In this document: positions 17,006 to 25,398 of the stretch, one piece after another
How the letters are laid out: each line of letters starts with the position of its first letter
Position numbering within the stretch: position 1 is the first letter of the stretch
Source: Pseudomonadota bacterium
GTDB lineage: Bacteria > Pseudomonadota > Alphaproteobacteria > Rhizobiales > Beijerinckiaceae
NCBI GenBank assembly: GCA_021813805.1
Contig: JAKAJL010000029.1
Span: 1-47,510 of the forward strand
Reading direction: 5' to 3'
Length of the DNA stretch: 47,510 bases
Translations under genes and position numbers: made by a program
Notes under the pieces: generated by a model
Databases searched by the model: none
Told to the model about the DNA's origin: nothing
What the model saw: the letters and a program-made list of their open reading frames with translations, nothing else

Positions 17006-17487
17006 GATTCCCCCTGGCTCTGGCCGGGGCGTCGATCTCGCGAGGTTTTGAGGGAGACATGACGGCGCCAGCCAGCTTCGCGGCTAGCCGATAATCGAAA
17101 TCCCGCAAAGAATGTTCGAATGCGTCATACCAAATTCCGAATGTTTGATGCGGAACTTGCTATTCCGCCGGCGCGAAAAATCCCCCGCCACTTGAAGGAT
17201 TTTCACGCCACAGCGATTTCACGGATTGCGAAGCAATCCTGTGGAAACCCGATTGAGCGCCGCACCATGCTGGTTCCAGGCGCCTGCGTCAAGGCGTTTA
17301 TTGGGCGCTTCGCGATTGTCTTATTGACATCGGCGACAGGCGCGCGAGAATGCCGGCCACGTTCAGGCTCCCCGCGAGGGGAGCGCTCGTCCAATGGATA
17401 GACTGGCTTCGCCGGGCGGCGGCGGGGTCGGCGCGGTGAGTTTCCGCCTCGGACAAGAGGTTGCGCAACAGCCCAGGGAGAGGACCT
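17006..17487. other. Intergenic region with repeat copy A and a short GC hairpin
   Basis: No credible gene between cysS and the hypothetical gene at 17488. It contains repeat copy A and, at 17367-17384, a perfect seven-base hairpin GCTCCCC/GGGGAGC with a GCGA loop and no T run. Promoters for both divergent genes must lie here; no strong -35/-10 pair stood out. Confidence 0.6.
17123..17249. repeat. Three-hairpin intergenic repeat, copy A (degenerate)
   Basis: This stretch is the reverse complement of 20601-20730. Matching blocks include CGTCATAC, ATGCGGAA, TATTCCGCCGGCGCGAAAA, GGATTTTC, CGGATTGCGAAGCAATC and GGAAACC, in the same order and spacing with a few one-base shifts. Several stems are damaged here: the outer hairpin has lost part of its symmetry and the middle stem is broken, while GGATTGC/GCAATCC is intact. 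It lies between cysS and a hypothetical gene, outside any coding region I can support. Confidence 0.85.
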
Positions 17488-18096
17488 ATGAACGTCGAAA
17501 AGACCAATATCAGCGCCGAAGACATGAGCGCGCTCATGAAACGGATGGGCGGCGAAGCCGGGCTCCAGCGTTTTCTGCGCGGCGAATTGACGCTGGTCGA
17601 AGCCGAAAGGCGCGATTTCCCGATCTGGAAGACCTTGCGGCTTGGCGCCCACAAGACGGCCGCCGAATACAGCAAGGCGCTCAAGGCGGGAGCCAACCGC
17701 AGCGGCGACTGGGTGCTGAATTATCTTGGCCAGCCGGCGTTCCAATGCGCCAAGGAGGAAACCGACTTGGACCTGACGGTCGTTTCGGTCGGCGACCTCG
17801 GCTTCGGGAAAGGCGCGCTCTACAGCCAGGTCGTCGAACGGGCTCTGGCGCTCGGCCTGGAATTGTGCCCGGCGGAAGTGGGGCCGGCGTTGCGCCTCGC
17901 CTACGGGGACCAGCCGCGCGGGGAAAGGCTGATCATCGCCACCAAGCCCTCGGCGGAATCGGGCGCGGATCTCGACCTTTTCGTCATGGAGGTCAGCGGC
18001 GGCGGCGGATTGTGGCTGCGCGGCGATTGCGGGCCCTCCGACCGCTATTGGGAGCCGGATCGCCGCTTCGTTTTCGTCCGTCCCCGGCGGGCCTGA
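17488..18096 (+). CDS. Conserved hypothetical protein with an LCPAEVGPxLRLxY C-terminal domain
   Basis: A 202-residue cytosolic-looking protein. The ATG at 17488 follows AGGGAGAGGA at good spacing. Residues 1-50 are helical with many acidic and basic residues. The C-terminal half contains GLELCPAEVGPALRLAYGDQ, GERLIIATKP, DLDLFVMEV, GLWLRGDCG and a final RRFVFVRPRR. I recall the same block from many short uncharacterised proteins in diverse bacteria, including candidate phyla, but know no assigned function. There is no signal peptide or membrane helix. It is flanked upstream by repeat copy A and downstream by a peroxiredoxin on the same strand. Confidence 0.8.
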   Translation: MNVEKTNISAEDMSALMKRMGGEAGLQRFLRGELTLVEAERRDFPIWKTLRLGAHKTAAEYSKALKAGANRSGDWVLNYLGQPAFQCAKEETDLDLTVVSVGDLGFGKGALYSQVVERALALGLELCPAEVGPALRLAYGDQPRGERLIIATKPSAESGADLDLFVMEVSGGGGLWLRGDCGPSDRYWEPDRRFVFVRPRRA

Positions 18097-18199
18097 GGCC
18101 CGGCTGCCGATGGCGTGAAGCGATTCCGGCCGGCCGTCGTTATGGCGTGAACGGTTCGGCGGCGGGGCCGATGACGCCTGGGCGGGGTCGCGCGGTCTT

Positions 18200-18748
18200 A
18201 TGAACCGAGCCAAAGCCATGACGCCTGAAACCGTTCCCGACGCCACATTTCATCTCCGCCTGCGCAACGACGCCCTGGGCGGGCCCAATCCGTTCGAGTG
18301 GAAGGCAGTGACGAGCGGCGAGATTTTCCGGGACAGGCGCGTCGTGCTTTTCGCTCTGCCCGGCGCCTTCACCCCCGCCTGTTCGGAAAGCCATCTTCCC
18401 GGCTATGAGCGCCTTCATGACGATTTCACCGCGCTGGGCGTCGATCGGGTCATCTGCCTTGCCGTGAACGACGCTTTCGTGATGCTCCAGTGGGCCAAAG
18501 CGCAAGGAATTGAAAAGGTCTTCATGCTGCCCGACGGCAATGGCGATTTCACTCGCCTGATGGGCATGCTCGTCGATCGCCGCCAGCAGGGCATGGGTCT
18601 GAGAAGCTGGCGCTATTCGATGTTGGTTGATGACGGCCGCATCGTCAAAGTCTTCGCCGAGCCGGACCGGCGCGACAATCCTTCCGGCGTCGGCGTGCAG
18701 GCCTCCAGCGCCGAGACGATGCTCGCCTTTCTCAAGGACCGCGCCTGA
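18200..18748 (+). CDS. Peroxiredoxin, Prx5/AhpE-like (thioredoxin-fold peroxidase)
   Basis: Thiol peroxidase that reduces hydrogen peroxide or alkyl hydroperoxides. LFALPGAFTPACSESHLPGY contains the peroxidatic Cys at about residue 61 in the Prx5-type PxxxTPxCS motif. GVDRVICLAVNDAFVMLQWA and YSMLVDDGRIVKVFAEP are typical of this subfamily. At 182 residues (176 from the second ATG at 18218) it lacks the glutaredoxin fusion seen in some relatives. The ATG at 18200 has no clear ribosome site, so the start is uncertain. It converges on serB, with nine bases between stop codons. Confidence 0.92.
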   Translation: MNRAKAMTPETVPDATFHLRLRNDALGGPNPFEWKAVTSGEIFRDRRVVLFALPGAFTPACSESHLPGYERLHDDFTALGVDRVICLAVNDAFVMLQWAKAQGIEKVFMLPDGNGDFTRLMGMLVDRRQQGMGLRSWRYSMLVDDGRIVKVFAEPDRRDNPSGVGVQASSAETMLAFLKDRA

Positions 18749-18757
18749 AGGCCGGTT

Positions 18758-19693
18758 TCATTCGTTGACGAAATCCTGTTTGCGATAGCCTTGGGCGTAG
18801 AGCAGGGCGGTGAGGTCGCCATGGTCCACGCGCGCCTGAGCGGCGGCGGCCACCGCCGGCTTGGCGTGAAAAGCGACGCCGAGGCCGGCTTCCTCCAGCA
18901 TGGCGAGATCGTTGGCCCCGTCGCCGATCGCCAGCGTCTCGTGGGGCGCGAGGCCATGGGCGGCGGTCAGTTCCTTGAGCGTGGCGAGCTTGGCCGCCTT
19001 GCCGAGAATGGGTTCGGCCACGCGGCCGGCCAGTCGGCCGTTCTCGATTTCCAGAACATTGGCGCGGCTTTCGTGGAAGCCGATAGCCTCGCAGATGGGC
19101 GCGGTGAACAGGGTGAAGCCCCCGGAGACCAAGGCGGTATAGGCCCCATGCGCGCGCATGGTCTGCACCAGTGCCCGTCCGCCGGGTGTCAGGGTGATGC
19201 GCTCTTCGATCGCCTTGTCCACCACGCCGGCGTCGAGCCCGGCAAGCAGGGCGACGCGCTCGCGCAGCGCCGGCTCGAAGGCGACCTCGCCGCGCATGGC
19301 GCGTTCGGTGATTTCCGCCACCATGTCCTTGAGCCCGACGAAATCGGCCAGTTCATCGACGCATTCCTGGCCGATCATGGTGGAATCCATATCGGCGAGC
19401 AGCAGCTTCTTGCGTCGCCCCTCCAGCGGCTGGACGAAAATATCGACCGGCGCGGCGCCAAGGCCAAGCCGCAGCACGGAAGACGCGGCGCGGCAGTAGG
19501 CCGCGTCGGCGAAAGAGCCGTCGTCGCGATTGCCATGGGCGGCGCCGGGTGCGAAAGGAATATCGGCGGCCTCGCCGGGCGAGAGAGTCAGGGGCGCGCC
19601 CGCGCCGGGCAGGCGCTTGGCGGCGGCGGCGAGGAGATCGGGCGTCAGGATTTCAGCGCCGGGCGCGCCGACCAGGGTGGCGACATGGGTCAT
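18758..19693 (-). CDS. serB: Phosphoserine phosphatase
   Basis: Last step of serine synthesis: removes phosphate from L-phosphoserine. The 311-residue protein has an N-terminal domain of about 90 residues and a HAD phosphatase core. LLADMDSTMIGQECVDELAD gives the DxDxT motif (Asp101, Asp103), SGGFTLF is motif II, and AIGDGANDLAMLEEAGLG is the metal-binding motif III-IV. The ATG at 19693 lies where the homologous region starts; the frame continues upstream only antisense to miaA. It overlaps the chosen miaA start by nine bases head to head, so one of the two starts may lie slightly further in. Confidence 0.94.
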   Translation of the reverse strand: MTHVATLVGAPGAEILTPDLLAAAAKRLPGAGAPLTLSPGEAADIPFAPGAAHGNRDDGSFADAAYCRAASSVLRLGLGAAPVDIFVQPLEGRRKKLLLADMDSTMIGQECVDELADFVGLKDMVAEITERAMRGEVAFEPALRERVALLAGLDAGVVDKAIEERITLTPGGRALVQTMRAHGAYTALVSGGFTLFTAPICEAIGFHESRANVLEIENGRLAGRVAEPILGKAAKLATLKELTAAHGLAPHETLAIGDGANDLAMLEEAGLGVAFHAKPAVAAAAQARVDHGDLTALLYAQGYRKQDFVNE

Positions 19694-20602
19694 CAGGTGT
19701 TGAACGCTCGCAACGTAAAGATTCGCAAAAATGTCCGAGCCATCCTTTTGGCAGGGCCGACGGCCAGCGGCAAGTCCGCGCGCGCGGTCGAGCTCGCGCG
19801 CGAGCACAACGGCGTCGTCATCAACGCCGATTCCATGGCGGTCTATCGCGACCTGGCGATTCTGTCGGCGCGCCCCAGCCCTGAGGAAATGGGCGAGGCT
19901 CCACACCTGCTGTTCGGCCATGTCGGCGCGGAATGCAATTATTCGGTCGGCCTGTGGCTCGCCGACGCCAGAGCCGCGCTGATCGAGGCCGAGCGGATGG
20001 AAAAACTGCCGATCTTCGTTGGCGGCACCGGCATGTATTTCAAGGCCCTGCTGCACGGGCTCTCCGACATCCCCGCCGTGCCCCCTGAGGTGCGGGCGCG
20101 GGTGCGGGCGCTAGCCCAAAACGTCGCGCCGGCGGAGCTGCACGCCAGATTGTGCGCGCGCGATCCTGGGACGGCGGCGAAATTGCGCCCCAGCGACCCG
20201 CAGCGCATCCTGCGGGCGCTGGAAATTTTCGAGGCCACGGGCGCGCCGCTGGCAAGTTTTCACGGCGCGCGCGAGGGGGCGCTTCTCGACGCCGGGCAAT
20301 GCCAATGCCTCTTCCTCGCGCCCGAGCGTGAAAAACTCTACGCCCGGATCGACGCGCGCTTCGACCGGATGATGGCGCAAGGCGCTTTGGAGGAAGTGCG
20401 CCGTTTGCTGGCGCGCAGCCTCGACCCGGCGCTGCCGGCGATGCGCGCGGTCGGCGTTCCGGGTCTGATGGCATATCTCCGCGGCGAAATGTCGATTGAG
20501 GCGGCGGTGGAAAAGGGCAAGCGCGACAGCCGGCAATACGCCAAGCGCCAGTTCACTTTCGCGCGGACGCAACTGCCGGAATTTCCGCCCGTGGCCGCCT
20601 GA
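19685..20602 (+). CDS. miaA: tRNA dimethylallyltransferase
   Basis: Adds a dimethylallyl group to N6 of A37 in tRNAs that read UNN codons. AILLAGPTASGKSARAVELA is the Walker A loop, INADSMAVYRDL the substrate site, and VGGTGMYFKALLHGL and RDSRQYAKRQFTFAR are family signatures. The ATG at 19685 gives 305 residues and overlaps serB by nine bases; in-frame GTG at 19697 and TTG at 19700 would clear the overlap and leave the P-loop intact. Divergent serB/miaA is common in this class. The stop codon runs straight into repeat copy B. Confidence 0.94.
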   Translation: MGHQVLNARNVKIRKNVRAILLAGPTASGKSARAVELAREHNGVVINADSMAVYRDLAILSARPSPEEMGEAPHLLFGHVGAECNYSVGLWLADARAALIEAERMEKLPIFVGGTGMYFKALLHGLSDIPAVPPEVRARVRALAQNVAPAELHARLCARDPGTAAKLRPSDPQRILRALEIFEATGAPLASFHGAREGALLDAGQCQCLFLAPEREKLYARIDARFDRMMAQGALEEVRRLLARSLDPALPAMRAVGVPGLMAYLRGEMSIEAAVEKGKRDSRQYAKRQFTFARTQLPEFPPVAA

Positions 20603-20730
20603 TACGGTTTCCGCAAGATTGCTTCGCAATCCGCGGAAACGGCATGGCGCGAAAATCCTATTAATCGCGAACGGATTTTCGCGCCGGCGGAATACGATTT
20701 CCGCATGATTCATGCGGAAATCGTATGACG
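20601..20730. repeat. Three-hairpin intergenic repeat, copy B (intact)
   Basis: Three consecutive perfect hairpins. First: GTTTCCGC (20607-20614) with GCGGAAAC (20633-20640), with an inner GATTGC/GCAATC stem. Second: GGCGCGAAAATCC (20646-20658) with GGATTTTCGCGCC (20673-20685). Third: a 17-base arm at 20692-20708 pairing perfectly with 20710-20726 around one unpaired base. The element begins within the miaA stop codon. An inverted, decayed copy lies at 17123-17249. The layout resembles the composite palindromic repeats (REP/BIME or RIME-like) of other proteobacteria, but I do not recognise this one as a named family. Confidence 0.88.
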
Positions 20731-21261
20731 TTCTGCCGGCCCGCAGGACCGATGACGAATGCCTCGGGAGGGTGGATTGGCTGAACGGGCGTTTGCAAAG
20801 GCGCGCGTTCAGACTCCCGGGTCGTTTCCCAACGAGTGGCGCGCAAAGCCGGGAGAAAGCCGCGCGCGACAACGCCCGCCCACAAAGATCAGGTCAAATC
20901 GCACAGCGCCGGCGCCTCATGAATAGGATGGATCAAGTTCCGAAATCACAACGAATAAGCGGCGGCCGACGCGGCCCGCCTGAACGGTGACGATAGTCTC
21001 GTAAGTCATTGCGATTTATGAGAGACTTTTTTTCTGCGGCCGACCCAGACAAAATCATCGCCAGAAGCTGGAACACGACAATTTGAATGGGAGGGCTTTG
21101 TCGTAGAAACCGAACTGATGTACATTTTTCTGGCGTAAGCGGCATACGTCTTATGGATTGCTGTCGAGCCCGGCGAGCGCCTTTGTCGTGGGGGACGGGG
21201 CTATCAGGCAACCGCCTCCGGGTGTCTCCAGTGGGGGGGCATATATTTCAAGGGGGCAACC
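20731..21261. other. Intergenic region before the repeat-rich exported protein
   Basis: About 530 bases without a credible gene. It holds a possible terminator (20995-21033) and the leader of the gene at 21262, whose ribosome site is AAGGGGG. A 92-codon frame at 20712-20990 starts inside the third hairpin of repeat B and has no ribosome site or recognisable domain. Downstream of 21000 the base composition is noticeably less GC-rich. Confidence 0.55.
20995..21033 (+). terminator. Possible intrinsic terminator with a large loop
   Basis: AGTCTC (20995-21000) pairs with GAGACT (21022-21027), and a TAA/TTA pair can extend the stem inwards, followed by a run of seven T residues (21027-21033). It would stop rightward transcription from miaA or from an unseen RNA in 20731-20994, and insulate the gene at 21262. 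The stem is short and the loop large. Confidence 0.45.
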
Positions 21262-22602
21262 ATGACTTACACGATTTGGGCCGGCTACACCAATGGGGCT
21301 GGCAATGCTTTCACCATGGCCGCGGGCGACGGGTTGCAGACGCTCGCCGGCTCCGTGCTCGCAAGTTCGGCAGGGAACGGCGTCAATGCGGCAGGCTCCG
21401 TGTCGATCGAGGTTGGCGGAACCGTCGGCGGCTATTCCAACGGCATTTTTGACGCCACCGCCGCTACCGATAGCAGCACCGTCTATATCGAAAAGACCGG
21501 CAATGTCTTTTCTGGCCCAGGCTGGCAGAGCGTCTACATTACCGGGTCGGGATACCATACGATCGTGAACGCAGGCAGCGTTCAATCGCTCGGCTCGGGC
21601 GGATGGGGAATTGCAACATTGGGAGCCGGCACGATTGTCAACCAGGCGAGCGGAACTATCTCTGCGGGTAGTGGCGTCAGGGATATGGATGGCACGCCAA
21701 CCGATGTGACCAGTTTCGTGAATTACGGGACTGTCACCGGCGCCCTCTACGCATATGCTGGCACCGGCGCCGACCAGGAAACCATCGACAACGCGGGCAC
21801 GATGCTCGGGCGCGTCTTAATGGGGACGAACACGTCGAATTTTCTATACAATGTCGGAACCATGGACGCGACGGGGGCCAATGGAACAGGCTTTAGCATG
21901 GCAGACAGCGTTCTCAACAACGCCGGCACGATGTATGAAAGCCTCGCGACGAGTTCGCCGATCAATATGATCACCTTCGGGGACCACGCGGGCGATTATT
22001 TCGTGAACTCAGGCGTCGTCGCGGAAATGCATGCCGCGGCGCTCTCCAACGCGATCGCCTTCGGCAACGGCGCGGGCGATGTTCTCAACAATAACGCCGG
22101 CGGCGCGATCTATGGCAATATCGCGATGGGCACAGGCGCGGGCGACGATGTGATCAACAGCGGCCTCATCGTGGGGAACGTCACCCTGGGCTCCGGCGCC
22201 GGCGACCTCTATTACGGAACGCAGGGAAAACTGTCCGGCACCGTGATCTGCGGCTCCGGCGGCGACCTTGTCTATACGGGCTCCGATTCCGAATATGTCA
22301 CCGGCGGACTCGGCAACGATTATTTCGTCGCGGGAACGGGAGGGAGCCTCATCCTGCGGGAAGGCGTCGCCAACCAGGCGGCCAACGGCTGGGACACCGT
22401 CGTCAATTTCCAGGCCTATAACGCCGCGTCGGGGACCGGCACATTCCTCCATCTGGACCCGGCAATGGCCTCGACCACCACGTTCACCGCCTTCCAAGGC
22501 GGCACATTGGTGCAGATGTCGCTCGGCGGCGGCAACAGCGCCTATGTCAACGTGACCGGCGCCAGCGTTGCGGAGGTCAAGGCGCAAACCTATTTCTCCT
22601 GA
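21262..22602 (+). CDS. Asn/Gly/Ala-rich beta-strand repeat protein, probably exported by a type I system
   Basis: A 446-residue protein built of degenerate beta-strand repeats such as NAGTMLGRVLMGT, NAGTMYE, NSGVVAE, NNNAGGAIYGNIAMGTGAGD and NSGLIVGNVTLGSGAGD, with GGLGNDYFVAG near residue 350 resembling an RTX nonapeptide. There is no N-terminal signal peptide and almost no Cys, Lys or Arg, and the acidic sequence ends in a short strand-rich tail; all this fits RTX-like proteins secreted by type I systems and found in the medium or on the cell surface. No transporter genes are nearby. The ATG follows AAGGGGG. Codon use is somewhat less GC-biased than in neighbours. Adhesin, surface-layer or matrix roles are possible; nothing shows an enzyme domain. 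Confidence 0.78.
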   Translation: MTYTIWAGYTNGAGNAFTMAAGDGLQTLAGSVLASSAGNGVNAAGSVSIEVGGTVGGYSNGIFDATAATDSSTVYIEKTGNVFSGPGWQSVYITGSGYHTIVNAGSVQSLGSGGWGIATLGAGTIVNQASGTISAGSGVRDMDGTPTDVTSFVNYGTVTGALYAYAGTGADQETIDNAGTMLGRVLMGTNTSNFLYNVGTMDATGANGTGFSMADSVLNNAGTMYESLATSSPINMITFGDHAGDYFVNSGVVAEMHAAALSNAIAFGNGAGDVLNNNAGGAIYGNIAMGTGAGDDVINSGLIVGNVTLGSGAGDLYYGTQGKLSGTVICGSGGDLVYTGSDSEYVTGGLGNDYFVAGTGGSLILREGVANQAANGWDTVVNFQAYNAASGTGTFLHLDPAMASTTTFTAFQGGTLVQMSLGGGNSAYVNVTGASVAEVKAQTYFS

Positions 22603-22635
22603 CCCGGGACGCCAGCCCGGCGTCTGATCGGGCCA

Positions 22636-22660
22636 ACCCTCCCCCGGAGCGGGGGAGGGT
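22636..22660. repeat. GC-rich palindrome ACCCTCCCCC/GGGGGAGGGT
   Basis: Perfect ten-base inverted repeat with a GGAGC loop, 34 bases behind the stop of the exported protein and before the UPF0173 gene. There is no T run. Similar CCCTCCCC/GGGGAGGG palindromes are frequent between genes in alphaproteobacteria; a related imperfect one lies near 37010-37035. It may act as a weak terminator or 3'-end stabiliser. Confidence 0.6.
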
Positions 22661-22730
22661 GTGGGCCTCCATCGCATTTGCGCGGGAGCCGCGTTAGACT
22701 GGCGCCGGTTTCACACCGGAGGCGTCTGCC

Positions 22731-23441
22731 ATGCAAAGCACCATGAAAATCACGTGGCTCGGCCATTCGGCCTTCCGCATCGACCTGCGCGAGTCGCATA
22801 TCCTCATCGACCCTTTCCTCACCGGCAATCCGAAATTCACCGGCAGCGTGGACGAGGCTTCGGCGGGCGTCACCCATATCGTGCTCACCCACGGACATGA
22901 CGACCATATCGGCGACGCGCCGGCGATCGCGAAAAAAACCGGCGCGCAGATCGTCGCTAATTTCGAAGTCTGCATGTATCTCCACGGCAAGGGCGCGGAA
23001 AACATCAATCCGGGCAATACCGGCGGGGTGATCCCCTGCGGCGAGTTTTCCGTCGCCCTCACTCCGGCGTTGCATTCGGCCAGCACCTTTGTCGACGGCC
23101 AGCCGGTCTATCTCGGCAATCCCAACGGCGTGGTCCTGCTGCGGGATCACGGCCCGCGCGTTTACCACGCCGGCGACACCGCGATCTTTTCCGACATGGG
23201 GCTGATCCGCGAACTGCACCGTCCGGAAATCGGCCTGATCCCGGTCGGCGACCGCTTCACGATGGACGGCGCGACGGCGGCGCTGGCGGCAAGACGCTTT
23301 TTCGATTTCCACCACGTCATCCCGATGCATTACGGGACCTTCCCGATCATCGATCAGACGCCGGACGCTTTCGTCGCGGCCATGCAAGGCTCGCGCGCCA
23401 GAATCCATACGCCGCGGATCGGCGAAGCCATAGAGTTCTGA
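22731..23441 (+). CDS. UPF0173 metal-dependent hydrolase (metallo-beta-lactamase fold)
   Basis: A 236-residue metallo-beta-lactamase-fold protein of the UPF0173/YtkL family, whose substrate is not established. MKITWLGHSAFRID opens the fold, LTHGHDDHIGD (54-62) is the metal motif HxHxDH, PALHSAS supplies the next His, YHAGDTAIFSDM the bridging Asp, and IPMHYGTFP the last His. All expected metal ligands are present. The ATG at 22731 has GGAGG eight bases upstream; a second ATG four codons later fits some homologues. It probably forms its own unit, since a promoter-like sequence precedes gatC. Confidence 0.92.
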   Translation: MQSTMKITWLGHSAFRIDLRESHILIDPFLTGNPKFTGSVDEASAGVTHIVLTHGHDDHIGDAPAIAKKTGAQIVANFEVCMYLHGKGAENINPGNTGGVIPCGEFSVALTPALHSASTFVDGQPVYLGNPNGVVLLRDHGPRVYHAGDTAIFSDMGLIRELHRPEIGLIPVGDRFTMDGATAALAARRFFDFHHVIPMHYGTFPIIDQTPDAFVAAMQGSRARIHTPRIGEAIEF

Positions 23442-23463
23442 TCCTCGAGCGGCCGCGCCATCG

Positions 23464-23507
23464 TTGCGCCAAGGCGCCAGCTTCTGTATAGGCTGCATCC
23501 ATACAGA
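23464..23507 (+). promoter_or_regulatory. Possible gatC promoter with an inverted repeat over the -10
   Basis: TTGCGC (23464-23469), a 17-base spacer and TATAGG (23487-23492) resemble a sigma-70-type promoter. The inverted repeat TCTGTAT (23483-23489) / ATACAGA (23501-23507) overlaps the -10 and would be a suitable operator. Evidence is pattern only. Confidence 0.4.
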
Positions 23508-23546
23508 CGGCGGGCGAGGCCGTCTCATCCAGCACGGAGTTCTGAG

Positions 23547-23834
23547 ATGTCGGTCGATCTGGCGACGGTGCGGCGCATCGCCCATCTCGCGCGCATTCGC
23601 GTGAGCGAGGAGGAAGCGCCTTTCCTGCAGAACGAGATCAATTCCATCCTCGATTTCGTCGAGGAATTGAACGCGGTGGACGTCGAGGGCGTCGAGCCCA
23701 TGACTTCCGTTCTGCCGATGGCGATGAAGAAGCGCGCCGACGTGGTCACCGACGGCAATATCGTCGAAAAGGTCTTGGCCAACGCCCCCGCCCGCGAGGA
23801 CGGCTTTTTCGTCGTGCCCAAAGTGATCGAGTAA
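23547..23834 (+). CDS. gatC: Asp-tRNA(Asn)/Glu-tRNA(Gln) amidotransferase subunit C
   Basis: Small linker subunit of GatCAB, which converts misacylated Glu-tRNA(Gln) or Asp-tRNA(Asn) to the correct amide form; GatC wraps around GatA and stabilises GatB binding. The 95 residues show [15 protein letters not shown] and [27 protein letters not shown], the family signatures. The ATG follows GGAG at good spacing. It is the first gene of gatC-gatA-(chorismate-mutase-like)-gatB, with 78 bases before gatA. Confidence 0.96.
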   Translation: MSVDLATVRRIAHLARIRVSEEEAPFLQNEINSILDFVEELNAVDVEGVEPMTSVLPMAMKKRADVVTDGNIVEKVLANAPAREDGFFVVPKVIE

Positions 23835-23912
23835 TTTGGCCGAGATGATATGGGCTCGGTGGTCGCTTAAGCCTGAACACGTTGCTTAGATCGAATAGCA
23901 AAGAGACTGGAT

Positions 23913-25394
23913 ATGTCCGAACTGACCCGCCTGACGCTCGCTGAGGCGCGCGACGGCCTCGCATCAAAAAAGTTTTCGGCGGTCGAATTGAACGAGGCTT
24001 TCATCGACGCCGTGGCGCGGGCGAAGACCCTCAACGCCTATATTGTCGAGACGCCGGAAAAGGCGCTTGAACGGGCCAGGGCGAGCGACGAGAGAATAGC
24101 CAAGGGCGAGGCGCGGCCGCTCGAAGGGGTTCCGCTCGGCGTCAAGGACCTCTACGCGACCGAGGGCGTGCAGACCACCGCCGCCAGCCATATCCTCGAA
24201 GGCTTCGTTCCGCCCTATGAATCGACGGTCACCGCCAATCTGTGGCGCGACGGCGCGACCATGCTGGGAAAACTCAACCTCGATGAATTCGCCATGGGCT
24301 CGTCGAACGAGACCTCTTATTTCGGCCCGGTGATCTCGCCATGGCGGCGAAAAAATTCGGACGCGAAAATCGTCCCTGGCGGCTCGTCGGGCGGCTCGGC
24401 GGCGGCGGTCGCGGCGCGGCTGTGCCTGGGCGCGACCGCAACCGACACCGGCGGCTCGATCCGTCAGCCCGCGGCCTTCACCGGCACGGTCGGAATCAAG
24501 CCGACCTACGGCCGCTGCTCGCGTTGGGGCATTGTCGCCTTCGCCTCCTCGCTCGACCAGGCCGGCCCCATCGCCCGGAACGTGCGCGACGCTGCGATCC
24601 TGCTGCGCTCGATGGCCGGCCACGATCCGAAAGACACCACCAGCGTGGACGCGCCCGTGCCGGATTACGAGAAGGCGGTCGGCGCTTCGGTGAAGGGCAA
24701 GGTGATCGGCATTCCGAAGGAATATCGGCTCGACGGCATGTCGGCCGAGATTACCGCTCTGTGGGAGCGCGGCGTCAATTGGCTGCGCGCGGGGGGCGCC
24801 GAAATCCGCGAGATTTCGCTGCCCCACACCAAACACGCGCTTCCGGCCTATTACATCGTCGCGCCGGCTGAGGCTTCGTCCAATCTCGCGCGCTATGACG
24901 GCGTACGCTATGGTCTGCGCAGGACCGGCAAGGACATTGTCGATCTCTACGAGCTGACCCGCGCCGAAGGTTTCGGCAAGGAAGTGCGCCGTCGCATCAT
25001 GATCGGCACTTATGTGCTGTCGGCCGGCTATTACGACGCCTATTATCTGCGCGCCCAGAAAATCCGCACGCTCATCAAGCGCGATTTCGACCTGGCTTAC
25101 GCCGCCGGCGTGGACGCGATCCTGACGCCCGCGACGCCGTCGCCGGCCTTCGCGCTGGGCGAAAAGGGCGCGGCCGATCCGGTGGAAATGTATCTCAACG
25201 ACGTCTTCACCGTGACGGTCAACATGGCGGGCCTGCCTGGCCTCGTCGTGCCCGCCGGCCTGTCGTCGGACGGCCTGCCGCTCGGCCTGCAGCTGATCGG
25301 TCGGCCCTTTGAGGAAGAGACGCTTTTCGCTCTGGGCGAGGCCATCGAGCAGGCGGCGCCGAAGATCGCCTTGCCCGAGCCGTGGTGGGTTTGA
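23913..25394 (+). CDS. gatA: Asp-tRNA(Asn)/Glu-tRNA(Gln) amidotransferase subunit A
   Basis: Glutaminase subunit of GatCAB: releases ammonia from glutamine for channelling to GatB. The 493 residues carry the amidase catalytic triad Lys78 ([12 protein letters not shown]), Ser158 in [13 protein letters not shown], and nucleophile Ser182 in [14 protein letters not shown]. Length and motifs are standard, with no gaps. It is followed four bases after its stop by the chorismate-mutase-like gene. Confidence 0.97.
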   Translation: MSELTRLTLAEARDGLASKKFSAVELNEAFIDAVARAKTLNAYIVETPEKALERARASDERIAKGEARPLEGVPLGVKDLYATEGVQTTAASHILEGFVPPYESTVTANLWRDGATMLGKLNLDEFAMGSSNETSYFGPVISPWRRKNSDAKIVPGGSSGGSAAAVAARLCLGATATDTGGSIRQPAAFTGTVGIKPTYGRCSRWGIVAFASSLDQAGPIARNVRDAAILLRSMAGHDPKDTTSVDAPVPDYEKAVGASVKGKVIGIPKEYRLDGMSAEITALWERGVNWLRAGGAEIREISLPHTKHALPAYYIVAPAEASSNLARYDGVRYGLRRTGKDIVDLYELTRAEGFGKEVRRRIMIGTYVLSAGYYDAYYLRAQKIRTLIKRDFDLAYAAGVDAILTPATPSPAFALGEKGAADPVEMYLNDVFTVTVNMAGLPGLVVPAGLSSDGLPLGLQLIGRPFEEETLFALGEAIEQAAPKIALPEPWWV

Positions 25395-25398
25395 AAAG

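Noticed and set aside
20712-20990. A 92-codon frame after repeat B
   Set aside because: Starts inside a hairpin of the repeat, has no ribosome site and an Arg-rich composition typical of random frames.
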